From a virus, in IMG/VR virus record IMGVR_UViG_3300030060_006618, positions 1 to 28,989 of that record: a stretch of DNA of 28,989 nt. The stretch is one strand, 5' to 3'. The position numbers and the translations under genes are program-made. Below the pieces are notes generated by a model that had not been told where the DNA came from, did not search any database, and was given only the letters and a program-made list of their open reading frames with translations. Positions 1 through 9,100 of this stretch are shown one piece after another; position 1 is the stretch's first letter; the number at the start of each line of letters is the position of its first letter.

Positions 1-1365
1 ACCACCGTCGATATCTGCGGTATCTGCGACTAATGAATCTATTTGTGCTGTTCCATCTATGAATAGATCCTGCCACTCATTATCAGATGATCCAAGATCT
101 CTAGCATCATCTGTGGAAGGAACTAAATCACTATCAAATCTACCAAGTGCAGAAATTGTAGTATAATAATAGGATCCCTCTGTTTCTGTTACGCTACCAA
201 GATCTACATTACCTTTTGCATTCAGTAAACCTTCAAATATTGCATCATGAGGAGTATTAACTGCATTTGAATGAGTAATGATAGCATTACCCATGTAACC
301 ATGAGCAGTACACTGATAATGTAAAACAGCAGGTGTAGTGTCTGAGATCGTAATCTCAGTATAAGTATTCTGAAAACTTACACCTGTAGTATAATTGTGT
401 GTTTTACCTGCATCAAGATAAAACTTTAATGGATGACTGCCTGTATTATCATGTACAAATCTGTATGTTTTACCTGGAGTGAAGTGTAGTATTGGTGATT
501 CTACACCATCAATTTTATATCCATTACTACTTCCTGATCCATTATACCTATGTGCTGCGGTCTTCTCTGCAACAGTTACAGCAAAGTTCTGTGTAGAAGC
601 AGAATGTGGTGCTTGTAAATATGAAAATCCCTTTAACGCTGTTGTAGTTGTAACACCAGATACATTAGCACCGTCTGTTTCGACTGTCCCATCAAAAAAT
701 GCATTTCTCCACTCTTTCGTAGATGAACCAATATCATAAGTTCCATCATCTGTAGGTACTAAACTTGACGCAAATTCTCCACCGACTACAACATCGTCAC
801 CATCTCCGTCACCAAGTCTGATTGTTCCGCCACGGAATGTAACGATACCTATGAATTCCGACTCACCTTTTACGAAAAGATCATCAGTAATTGAAACAGC
901 AGCACCAACATGTAGACTCTTTTCAATACCAACACCACCTTCAACTATTAAAGCTCCTGTATCTTTACTAGTTGAATCTGTAGTATCTGATATTGTAATT
1001 GAACCAGCAAGTGTACCACCTGTCATCCAACTTAAATTACCACTTCCATCATTCTGAAGAATACCATTAGTAACGTTAGCATTTGGGAAAGTGTATGTTA
1101 AGTTTGCAGCTAATGATGCTGGAGACTTAAATTCTATATAATTATCGCCATTATCTGAACCTTCAACAATCCTTACTGCAGAACCAGCAGTGGTTGTTTC
1201 TCTTGTCCAATATCGATGAGATCCAAAGAATTTATTATTAGCAGCGTCGTTATCTAATCCAACATAGAAATCATATTTATCCGTGGCAAAACCAGGCTCA
1301 CCTGCACGAAGTGCTGGTAGATCGGCAACTAGACCTCTTTTAAACTTTAATACAGGAGCAGCCAT
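1..1365 (-). CDS. Tail fibre / fibre-like virion protein, N-terminal 455 residues (runs off window)
   Basis: The minus strand is open from an ATG at 1365 to the window edge, 455 codons without a stop. I translated it by hand. The N-terminus (MAAPVLKFKRG, then LRAGEPGFATDKYDFYVG and NKFFGSHRYWTR) matches the conserved head of fibre proteins of T4-like marine phages. A tail-spike-like stretch follows. Then comes a repeat with the pattern [F]xS.LVP..D...LGSS..EW...F.DGT, seen at about residues 198-228 and 406-438. Between these copies, residues about 270-360, lies a cupredoxin-like segment with H311, C352, H355 and M358 spaced like type-I copper ligands. A late promoter-like octamer and an AAGGT ribosome site precede the start. 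The role inferred is receptor binding or adhesion at the tail. The family call is firm from the N-terminus; the metal site is inferred. Confidence 0.85.
   Translation of the reverse strand, partial: MAAPVLKFKRGLVADLPALRAGEPGFATDKYDFYVGLDNDAANNKFFGSHRYWTRETTTAGSAVRIVEGSDNGDNYIEFKSPASLAANLTYTFPNANVTNGILQNDGSGNLSWMTGGTLAGSITISDTTDSTSKDTGALIVEGGVGIEKSLHVGAAVSITDDLFVKGESEFIGIVTFRGGTIRLGDGDGDDVVVGGEFASSLVPTDDGTYDIGSSTKEWRNAFFDGTVETDGANVSGVTTTTALKGFSYLQAPHSASTQNFAVTVAEKTAAHRYNGSGSSNGYKIDGVESPILHFTPGKTYRFVHDNTGSHPLKFYLDAGKTHNYTTGVSFQNTYTEITISDTTPAVLHYQCTAHGYMGNAIITHSNAVNTPHDAIFEGLLNAKGNVDLGSVTETEGSYYYTTISALGRFDSDLVPSTDDARDLGSSDNEWQDLFIDGTAQIDSLVADTADIDGG
286..560 (-). other. Cupredoxin-like domain inside the tail fibre
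   Basis: Residues about 270-360 of the fibre read as a small beta domain that ends in YQCTAHGYMGNAI, preceded by TPGKTYRFVHDNTGSHPLKF about 40 residues earlier. His, then C-x2-H-x2-M, is the ligand order and loop spacing of amicyanin-type copper proteins (H311, C352, H355, M358). I see all four residues. Copper binding itself is an inference, and a fold-only relative that binds no metal is possible. Confidence 0.55.
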
Positions 1366-1398
1366 CTATAATTTACCTTTTAGTAATATTTATTAAAA
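1366..1398 (-). promoter_or_regulatory. Late promoter-like octamer AATAAATA plus ribosome site before the fibre gene
   Basis: AATAAATA lies at 1394-1387, 21 bases before the fibre ATG, and is followed by AAGGTAAATT as a ribosome-binding site. The octamer fits the T4-type late (gp55-dependent) consensus TATAAATA with a relaxed first base, as in marine T4-like phages. The cassette is nearly identical to the one at 1665-1699. Confidence 0.65.
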
Positions 1399-1400
1399 TT

Positions 1401-1664
1401 TTATGTAAACGTTCCCCCATCAAAAGCATCATCGTCAACTGAATCTGCCAGATCAAGAACTTGGGCAGGATCAACATGTTTGTATTTATTATCTGTTGAA
1501 TCAAACATTAACAAAGTATTACCACTCCTTCCTGTTATATCAACATCCTGTATATTTTCAATTTTATCCAAAGATGAAGATCCCGATGAAGCTGCTGCTC
1601 TTTGTGATGAAACTACTTTTCTTGCTGAAGTTTGACCTAATCTTACTTTAATGGATCTAGACAT
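1401..1664 (-). CDS. Small fibre-cluster virion protein (87 aa)
   Basis: This 87-residue protein begins MSRSIKVRLGQTSARKV and ends in an acidic tail rich in Asp and Gly (ADSVDDDAFDGGTFT). Short proteins with an IKVxLGQxxAxKV start and a central 'IQDVDITG..GNTLLMFDSTDNKYKHV' type segment sit next to tail fibres in T4-like marine phages and are treated as structural or fibre-associated. The middle segment (about residues 36-63) resembles the fibre motif in which a phage sequence describes 'D..GKxLxYxxxxxxW'. It has its own late promoter-like octamer and AAGGT ribosome site. It could be a fibre adaptor or a trimerisation partner; no catalytic motif is visible. Confidence 0.7.
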   Translation of the reverse strand: MSRSIKVRLGQTSARKVVSSQRAAASSGSSSLDKIENIQDVDITGRSGNTLLMFDSTDNKYKHVDPAQVLDLADSVDDDAFDGGTFT

Positions 1665-1699
1665 GTCTAAAATTTACCTTATAGTAATATTTATTAAAT
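1665..1699 (-). promoter_or_regulatory. Late promoter-like octamer AATAAATA plus ribosome site before the 87-aa gene
   Basis: AATAAATA lies at 1695-1688, 23 bases upstream of the ATG at 1664. It is followed by TTACTA, then TAAGGTAAATTTTAGAC and the start. It differs from the 1366-1398 cassette by two substitutions and a 2-base insertion. Confidence 0.65.
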
Positions 1700-1721
1700 G
1701 TTTTTTGTAACTTTGATAGAA

Positions 1722-2063
1722 TTATCTTGTAACCGCTTGAGAAACTACAACCATACCTTCAACAACACATTCCATAAAACCAGTTGTATCAGTAATTATA
1801 ACATCATATACATGTCTTCCCACCTTCAATTCTGCAGTTTGGGTTGTTGATAAACCAATTTGCACTTGACCACCAGTAGCATCAAAAATAGAACTGGTAA
1901 ATGTAGTGATTCCAGTATTTGCACCAGCATGTTTTCGCATTTGTGCAGAGACATCAAAACCAGTTAGATCTAGAGGAGAGTTGCTAACTCCATCCTCTAA
2001 AGTAAAAACTTGTTTAAATGATGTTCCAGTCTTTATTGATAAATTGCTAGTGTATACAGCCAT
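1722..2063 (-). CDS. Ig-like / BppU-type small virion protein (113 aa)
   Basis: The protein starts MAVYTSNLSIKTGTSFKQVF and has the alternating polar/hydrophobic pattern of an all-beta domain, with LDLTGFDVSAQMRKHAG near residues 31-47 and a final VEGMVVVSQAVTR strand. The 'tGtsf...f.l.d....pldLTG..v.aqmR' pattern is shared by baseplate upper-protein (BppU/DUF2479-like) N-domains and by small structural proteins of marine T4-like phages. The role inferred is a beta-sandwich baseplate or fibre-linking protein. Its promoter octamer overlaps the stop codon of the gene before it, and 57 bases separate its stop from the next ATG. The structural role is likely; the exact position in the virion is unknown. 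Confidence 0.65.
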   Translation of the reverse strand: MAVYTSNLSIKTGTSFKQVFTLEDGVSNSPLDLTGFDVSAQMRKHAGANTGITTFTSSIFDATGGQVQIGLSTTQTAELKVGRHVYDVIITDTTGFMECVVEGMVVVSQAVTR

Positions 2064-2083
2064 ACAAAATCACTAATCTTAAG

Positions 2084-2091
2084 TATTTATC
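2084..2091 (-). promoter_or_regulatory. Late promoter-like octamer GATAAATA containing the upstream stop codon
   Basis: GATAAATA ends 20 bases before the ATG at 2063. Its internal TAA (2089-2087) is also the stop codon of the 63-aa gene, so promoter and stop codon are fused. The spacing to the start matches the other late-like sites in the window. Confidence 0.55.
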
Positions 2092-2278
2092 TATCTAAAA
2101 GTTGTCTTAACTGGTTTTTTAACTCGTCAATTTCATTTCTGAGATCCTCTAATTCTCTTTTTTCAGTTAATTTTTTATTCTTTGCTTTAATATAATTAGA
2201 ATATCCGTTTGTATCAGTGTTTACAATTGCACCTGATTCTTCACGGTATAGATGTTTATGTCCTTTTACTGGTATCAT
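2087..2278 (-). CDS. Small coiled-coil virion-associated protein (63 aa)
   Basis: The start MIPVKGHKHLYREESGAIVNTDTNGYSNYIK is a conserved signature of a small protein found beside baseplate and fibre genes in T4-like marine phages. Residues about 34-63 (KNKKLTEKRELEDLRNEIDELKNQLRQLLDR by region) form heptad repeats of a charged coiled coil, which suggests oligomerisation. It starts inside the TAATG junction with the 117-aa gene, so the two are probably translationally coupled. Its stop lies inside a late promoter-like octamer. Function is not known; a role as a structural linker is inferred from neighbours and from the coiled coil. Confidence 0.7.
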   Translation of the reverse strand: MIPVKGHKHLYREESGAIVNTDTNGYSNYIKAKNKKLTEKRELEDLRNEIDELKNQLRQLLDR

Positions 2279-2631
2279 TATCCTTTTGGAAATACTCCTT
2301 TTGGTGAGTTTACTGCTGATTGTCCCTTTTTAACATAAGGGTTACTAAAATATTTAAAAGGACTTAAACCACCAGGTCCTTCAGATCTTGATTTTATTTT
2401 ATTATCATTATCTTTAAAAAATTTCATAACCTCTGGTTCTTTATAGTAGTTGTCTAATTCTTTAGAACCAGTTTTATCCAATATATTATTTGGATACCGA
2501 TTTCCACTTTTAAGTTTATGGATTGGTGAATTGTGTCCATAATCAAACGGACCAACCTCCTGTCTTCCAGTCTTTTGATCTATGAACGGATTTTTTGATT
2601 GGTCTTCTTGAAATTGTTGAAAAGATTTCAT
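2278..2631 (-). CDS. Hypothetical protein with capsid-targeting-like N-terminus (117 aa)
   Basis: The first ten residues, MKSFQQFQED, resemble the T4 capsid-targeting sequence MKTYQEFIAE found on internal proteins IPI-IPIII, which is removed by the gp21 protease. The rest is Lys-, Asn-, Pro- and Gly-rich and looks largely disordered, with no hydrophobic segment or catalytic motif. The ATG overlaps the stop of the 70-aa gene as ATGA (2631-2628), and its TAA overlaps the next ATG at 2278. Its neighbour at 2628-2840 has the same kind of N-terminus. I cannot assign a function. An internal head protein or a core-associated protein is an inference from the N-terminus alone; the location among tail genes would allow a tail role instead. 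Confidence 0.65.
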   Translation of the reverse strand: MKSFQQFQEDQSKNPFIDQKTGRQEVGPFDYGHNSPIHKLKSGNRYPNNILDKTGSKELDNYYKEPEVMKFFKDNDNKIKSRSEGPGGLSPFKYFSNPYVKKGQSAVNSPKGVFPKG

Positions 2632-2840
2632 GCTGATTTAACCTTTTTATTAGTTTTCTTTTTAACAAGAGGTAGTGGTAAATTAAATCCTGTACTCTTT
2701 CTAAATTTTCTATTACTCTTATCTATAACATCAAGCGTTCTTATCCTATTTGTAATTGCATCATCGATAGTTACAGGTATATCATCATACATTTTTGGAG
2801 ATACGCTAAGATTCTCCATAAACTCTTTAAATGTTTTCAT
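2628..2840 (-). CDS. Small basic protein with capsid-targeting-like N-terminus (70 aa)
   Basis: It begins MKTFKEFMEN, matching M-K-T-[FY]-x-E-F of the T4 capsid-targeting peptide. It ends in a strongly basic segment (VKKKTNKKVKSA), which would suit DNA contact. The body contains a DAITNRIRTLDVIDKSNRKFRKS stretch that may be helical. Overlaps tie it to both neighbours: its ATG shares bases with the stop of the 28-aa gene, and its TGA shares bases with the 117-aa start. No enzymatic motif is visible. The candidate role is a packaged internal protein, with moderate to low certainty; the gene itself is well supported by codon overlap and context. Confidence 0.65.
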   Translation of the reverse strand: MKTFKEFMENLSVSPKMYDDIPVTIDDAITNRIRTLDVIDKSNRKFRKSTGFNLPLPLVKKKTNKKVKSA

Positions 2841-2923
2841 AGTAGTATGCTCATGGAAACTGCTGCACCAACTGCTATCCAGAATATTTTAGGGACTAAT
2901 TTTAGCGGAACTGGATACCTCAT
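2837..2923 (-). CDS. 28-aa single-pass membrane microprotein
   Basis: Reading the minus strand from the ATG at 2923 gives MRYPVPLKLVPKIFWIAVGAAVSMSILL and a TGA at 2839-2837. Residues about 12-28 form one hydrophobic helix with a GxxxA-like small-residue face, preceded by two lysines. This gives a likely inside-positive N-terminus. The start lies in a TAATG junction with the preceding gene, and the TGA lies in an ATGA junction with the next gene, so the 87-base frame exactly bridges two genes that would otherwise be separated by an unexplained gap. That exact fit is the main evidence that it is translated. Function is unknown; a small membrane peptide tied to lysis or to tail insertion is only speculation. 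Confidence 0.55.
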   Translation of the reverse strand: MRYPVPLKLVPKIFWIAVGAAVSMSILL

Positions 2924-3186
2924 TATTTATTCTGCAACCTCTCTACAACTGTCTCTGCTTGCATAGGTGCAACATCATTCAAACCATTTGCATCAAACCA
3001 AGGAGCATCTTCCCAACTAAATCCATCACCAAAAGTATTATCAGGAGACATTACGTACCAATGACATTTTGCATCTGGAATATCTACTGCACACACTGCC
3101 CAATCATCATTCCACTGAGGAACTTGAACATACATCACTGGGAGATGATTAGCAAAAAACGAAAGAATTATTGAAAAAAAGATCAT
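2923..3186 (-). CDS. Conserved small phage protein with hydrophobic N-terminus (87 aa)
   Basis: The first about 12 residues (MIFFSIILSFFA) are strongly hydrophobic and could be a signal anchor or a short membrane segment. A Trp-rich soluble domain follows, with WNDDWAVCAVDIPDAKCHWYV at about 25-45 and a second FSWEDAPWFDANG stretch at about 56-68. Two cysteines (about C32 and C41) could pair if the protein is exported. The start overlaps the stop of the 2345-aa gene as ATGA (3186-3183) and its TAA overlaps the next ATG, so it is part of a coupled string. Similar small proteins lie in the baseplate/fibre region of marine T4-like phages, but I do not know a function. Confidence 0.65.
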   Translation of the reverse strand: MIFFSIILSFFANHLPVMYVQVPQWNDDWAVCAVDIPDAKCHWYVMSPDNTFGDGFSWEDAPWFDANGLNDVAPMQAETVVERLQNK

Positions 3187-6100
3187 GCCAGTGCTATGAC
3201 TCTTAGATCCTTAAATCTTGGTGCTCTTGCTTCATTTGTTCCACTCATTACAATCTTAATTTGAAATCCTGTAAATTGTTCAAGTTCATCAACACTAAAT
3301 TGATATTCTTTAAATTCGCCTTCAGAGCTTGAACCCACAAATGCATCAGGTCTACCGCTATTATTATTCACATTAATAATATCATCACCAAAACCATCAC
3401 CATCTGTATCTCTAAGATTATCAAAACCAGGAAATAGTTCAAACGCTTGCTCAACACCACTTGAATCAGTGCGAGTTAATTTATAAAGAACTCTGAAATC
3501 TGCAGATGAATGTCTAAAAGATCCAACAAGAACTTTAAGTGATGTTGCTGGTTGTTTAAGGTTTACTACTTTACTTACATAAGTTGATGCATGAGGATCA
3601 TCCTCTTCAAGATTTACTCTACCATCAAACGCATAATCTGTGATTGGATTGTTAAGTCTATTCCTACCTAATATAATTGCAGTCCCATTTACTGCATTTA
3701 TCATTGGGGATAGATTTGAATCCGATGAATTAAGAGTTAAACCAACTGTTAATGACTTACTCTTAGGTAAACTAGTTAATCTTGTAGTCTCATTTCTTTC
3801 TGATGCAACAATTCTAGGTGTTGTAAGGTTATTTAAGTTGTTAATTGAAACTTCTTCAAATCCTTGATCTAAGAAAGATATTTCCGATCCACCTGCACTT
3901 GTTCCAGACACTGTTCTAATTTGACCAGAAATAGTTGTACCATCACCTGGTGTAATTACATTAAATGTCGGAGTAATTGTGTTAAATTGGATGTTTCTTG
4001 TTCCCTTACATTCTGATCCACCAACTTGATTTTCATCTGAGAAACTAAGTTGATCATCACCAGAGGACATATCACCTCTAGGTATTTCTATATGATAATT
4101 ATCTAAATCTCTATTTGATTTAAGAAGAGAGTCAGATGGTAATGTATGTGTTGTATTAATTCTATTCAAAGATACACCATTCAGTTCGTATGAGAATAAT
4201 TTTGAGTTAGTAATACTATGAGATCTTTGGATTGAATCGTCGATACCTCTTGAAGAAATTCCAAGTGATCCTGCAGGTGAAACACCAGCAGTTATTGAAT
4301 CATAAAATATAATTTCACCATTCACTTGTGCAAATCCAGAGGTTGTATGTATTCCATTCTGGAAATTAAATGAAGTTGTGTCTGCTACAGATACGCTAGT
4401 ATCATTTACTCCAAAATCTGCAGTTAGAGATGTTGGTGCAGTGTTTGGTTTTATACCTGATAATTTGATTACATTATTATCAGCATGCATACCATGACTG
4501 AATTGCCCAACTTCAATTACATTTCCTTCAAATAATTTATTTATGACAGTTGAACTTGTAATAGTAGTATTAGCCATAGCCACAGCACTACTACCATTAT
4601 ATACAACCAGAGGGCGACCCGCAGTAAATTCTTGGCCTTGTACATTTGTTAAATAAAGTGTGTTTTTAGATGATAAAGCAGTAACAGTAATTTGAGCACC
4701 AGTTCCTTTAATCATGGTGGTCGTGGTTAGACCTAGAACATCGCCCACAACATAACCAGATCCACCACTGATACTAGATGGATCAGCGTCAATTTTTCCT
4801 TCTGAGTTAATTACAATGGTAGCTGTAGCACCTGATCCTGACCCAGTGATATTGTAAAAAGGAACAGATGAGTATGTACCTTCTGAATAACCAATACCTA
4901 TATTGGTTCTAACCAGTGCATTAGCAACTCCTCCTGCATTTTCCACAATACCTGATATGGCAGTTGAAGTAGTTTCATCACTTACTTTAGCACCTGGTAT
5001 TAAAACTGAATCTAATACATCTGTATTACTAATTACAACTTTTAATTTGCGTGGTAGGGTTTTGATTGGATCAACTGGAAGAATAGATGAGTGACTATCA
5101 ATTACTTGTTTTGGATTATAGAAGAATGCGGTGCCTGATGTGGTGCTGAAGTTACACTTGTAAAGTTTAAACTTCATATCCTCAAACTGACTCGCAGTCC
5201 AGATAGTTCCGTTCTGAGATTTGAACAAACTACCGCCAACATATTGTTTAGTCACTAAAACACTTTCTGCATCAGGTAATGTAGTTGTATTAACTGTTTT
5301 TTCACCCATTCTCGCAACCCACAATTCATATAGATTAGATTGAGGTGCTAAGATAACTATTGCATACTCTCTACCAGATGATAAGAAAACTGGAGATGGG
5401 AATGTAACTTTTGTTGCAATTGTTCCATCAGTTGATGTAGTAATTTGTGATGGATCTAAAGTTACCTCAGAATGATCAGATGCAAGATTTAAAGTAGGGG
5501 TTCCTAATTCAACTGTTCTTAGTGAAACTGTTACTTTTTGAGTAGGATCCACGTTCGCAAAGAATAAATCAATAGATGATAGGAACGCTCCTGTTTCATC
5601 GACTGTAAAAGTTTGTGCTAGTGGATCACAGGGTTGAGGAGGTCTACGAACAATAACCTCAGTTTGTAGAAATGTATCTACTATACCATTTGCCTCATAG
5701 GTTGTCTCTGCAGAACTTATTATTAGACTTCCCTTCAATCTCTTAGCGTTTGTTTCACTTGATGATAACTTAAATGATTTAGTTCCAGTTGTGAATCTAA
5801 GTGGTGGGAGTGGATTACTAAATGGATCTCTGAAGAAGAATGACCCTAATAGATCACCAAATGTATCAGGTATTAATTGAACGCTTGATACAGTTGCTTG
5901 TGCACCACTTGTTTCACCGAGTAAAACCATTCCTGCTGCTACAAATCCAAAATATTTTCCTAGAACTTCATCAACCAATGAATTGATATCAACATTTAGA
6001 ATTGTAGATGTTGAGGAATAAGCACTTGGAAGATTGATTGTCCTATCATAAGGATTCAAACTAAATGTTGTTGTTGGACTTCCACCAGGACCAGTTTTAT

Positions 6101-9100
6101 GATTTGGTGCATATGCTCTAACACTAAACAAGTGTGAAGATCCAATATAACCTTTTACTGTTTCACCAATAATAAATGATCCAGAGGTCATTGAAATCTG
6201 AATTAATTTAGGTATAATATCAATACCACTTGTGTTATCAAAGAAAGCATATTGTCTACCCAATGGTCTCAACCCATTTGCTTCAAACGCTACGTTTCTT
6301 GATCTGATGTGAGTATCAGGTACACTTGATGTTTTAATAGTTTCAATAAATGTTCCATTAAATCCACCAGTAATTCTTCTTGTTCCACCATCAACAAATA
6401 TATTTCTAACCCATGAATCTGATTCTGGATTTAAAATAATTGTACCAGTAAAATCTATCATATTGAATGGGTTTACATTTTCAACTCTTGACGCTAATGG
6501 TTGTGTAATCCAATCCTTTTCAGTATACTTAAGTGTAATATTGTCACCAGTTTTTTGAACATTAGAATCTAATAATTCAAGATTAGCAGAAAAATCTGCT
6601 GTATCAGTGTTTATTGAAGGTTCAAGAGCTGGTTCAGGCGATATTGAGTAAAAATCTATAGGTGATGCAAATTCACCTACATCAGTAAGAGTGCTTCCTG
6701 TGGTTGATGAGTCTTGTCTTGCTGTATCTTTAAAATCATCAACAAAGAAACCAGATTTAAATCTATCAAGATTATCGACATCTCTCACCTGAAGAGTTTT
6801 TGTATCAAGTTCTAATAATGACAGTGACGTTACGACCTCTAGATTTTCTATTCGATCCTCAAGTTTACCAATGTCTCTCATCGTATATCTACGATTATCA
6901 ATAACTGAAATTACAGCATCATCTGTATTATAAAGATATCCAGGAAGTTCAATGGTTGCAATATCCATCGCATCCTCAACATTTATAGGTACTTTAGGAT
7001 CATCGGAAGAAACACCCTTAACTACACTTATTACACCATTTTTACCTATTACAACCTTATCAATTCTAGGTAGATAGTACTCATAACCTAATAATGAACT
7101 TTCGTTTGGTGTAATAATTAAAGATGGATTTGTAGATGCTGAAAAATTTCTACTTGAAAACGCAAATGGTGATGCATCACTTGCTGTAAATCTCTGAACT
7201 CTGGGTCTAAAATCAATTGTATCTGACGCTCTAATTCCTGATATATTTGGTATATCATTTTTAAATGAGATTTCAGGATATGAATTTACGGTAAATGCGT
7301 CTCCCGTATCATCATCAGGTACATCAAACCAATTAAATATGACTAAAAGTTGTCTTGATGGAATATAATTATTTTTTCTTACAATTCTCCCATAATCATA
7401 GAATTGATCTCTCTGACCTTTATCTAAGGTATATTCTTGAGTTATATCTTGGAAATTTCCATCATCAACTACTTGAACTGTTGAAACAATTTTAGATTCG
7501 TCAAATGTTGCAATTTCACCTACAGAAAATTTAGATGAATTAAGATATGATATTTCTACTTTGGTGGAAGATGATCTTGTAACCACTTGAGCAACCGCAC
7601 CACTAGATGAACCTATAACCTTTTCGCCAAGTATTGATGCGGTGTCGAGATTCAATCCTGATGGAAATGTAATTGAATCAAGTGTAGGTGGGAGTGTATT
7701 TAATGATTCATATACACCTACTATCTTAACAATATCTGGAAGATTTAATGATATTGAACTATCTTCAATTCTTGTTCCAAAATAAATGCTCGTGGTTAAT
7801 CCACTTACTGCAGTTGAAGCTGCTGAAACTGTTCTGTTTACAATAGTTTTTTCACTTCTAATAAATTCTTTAACTTTACTTTGAATCCCTAATTTTTTAA
7901 CAGTAGTATTAACCACCACATTTGATTCATTTTCTTTTAGACCAGTAAATTTAACCGTATCACCACCATTTGCAAGAGTTACTTGGTCTGATGTAAGATC
8001 TTCAACAACACCATCAGAATAAGATACATAGTATCTTTCTGCATCAAATACTTCAAATAACGCACTAGTTAAACCTATATTTGAATTACTAATTGGAACA
8101 TTTAATTCGCCAGTGACAGAATTTGTTGATTGACCTGTGACTTGTTTACTAACAAGTAAATTTGAAGATCCAAGATTGAGTGTTGATATATTATCATCAT
8201 CAATTTTTGTAAATAAACCCCCATTTTCACTTACAATCGGTGATCCAACTGTTATATTTGTTAGAACTGCACTATCAGGTAGTGTTCCTGTGCATATACC
8301 AGTTACATCTTGAACTATTTCGACTTTTGCAGTTGTGACTCCAACACTCTCAACTCTATTAAAAGTTTCATCTTCCTGACCAGCAACAGAATACTTAATT
8401 ATGTCTCCTACCTTCAAACTTGAAATAATTTTTGACTTTGGACTTGTTATTACACCGTTTGTTGCAATTTCAACTTGATCAGCGATTCCCAATCCTTTTA
8501 ATTGTGTTTTTTGTAAAACAACGTCCCCACCAAAATCAACTGAAAATCCTGATAAACCACTTGTTGCTTGATGTACAGATTTTACATCACGAATACTATG
8601 AGATATTATAGATTTAATTGTTCTGACTATTGATTGGTCTCCATTTAGTATAATTTGCTCTCCAACTATAAATGTTCCTGAAGTTTGTGTTAATTGAACA
8701 GCAGTTGAACTACTTACGGTTGTTTCAACAAATCCTGTTGCTCCACTACTTACTCCCTTAATAAATGAAGTTGCTGGACATTGTAATGCACTTAAAGCAA
8801 CGTTTATCTCTAGATTTGTGAAAGTTTGAATATCATAAACATATAGATCATGTTCTGTTGATGCATTTGTGTAGGGTGCATCTGCTAAATTGTGTGTATA
8901 AACTCTTGCTGTACCTATTTTTGTCCCATTAGCAGTGGTGCCACTACCTCTTCTCTTATTATATAAGTCTACAGTTAATGTTGATCCAACTTTTATTTCA
9001 GGTGTGCCATGAACATTATTCAATTTGAATTTTGTGCCAAATTCAAATGGAACCTGAGCAGCATCAATTTTTTCAACATCTCTTGGTTTATCTACATCTA

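Noticed and set aside
479-1057. Plus-strand open frames over the fibre gene
   Set aside because: They are antisense to a continuous, family-matching minus-strand fibre frame, have no ribosome site and low-complexity composition.
2599-2892. Plus-strand hydrophobic 97-aa frame (MVFLKLLKRF...)
   Set aside because: It is antisense to two tightly coupled minus-strand genes; the hydrophobicity arises from reading Lys/Asn-rich codons on the other strand.
2924-2931. AATAAATA as a late promoter for the 28-aa gene
   Set aside because: It ends directly at the ATG at 2923, leaving no room for a leader; the other sites have 18-23 bases. It may be a chance result of the AAT-AAA-TAA gene end.
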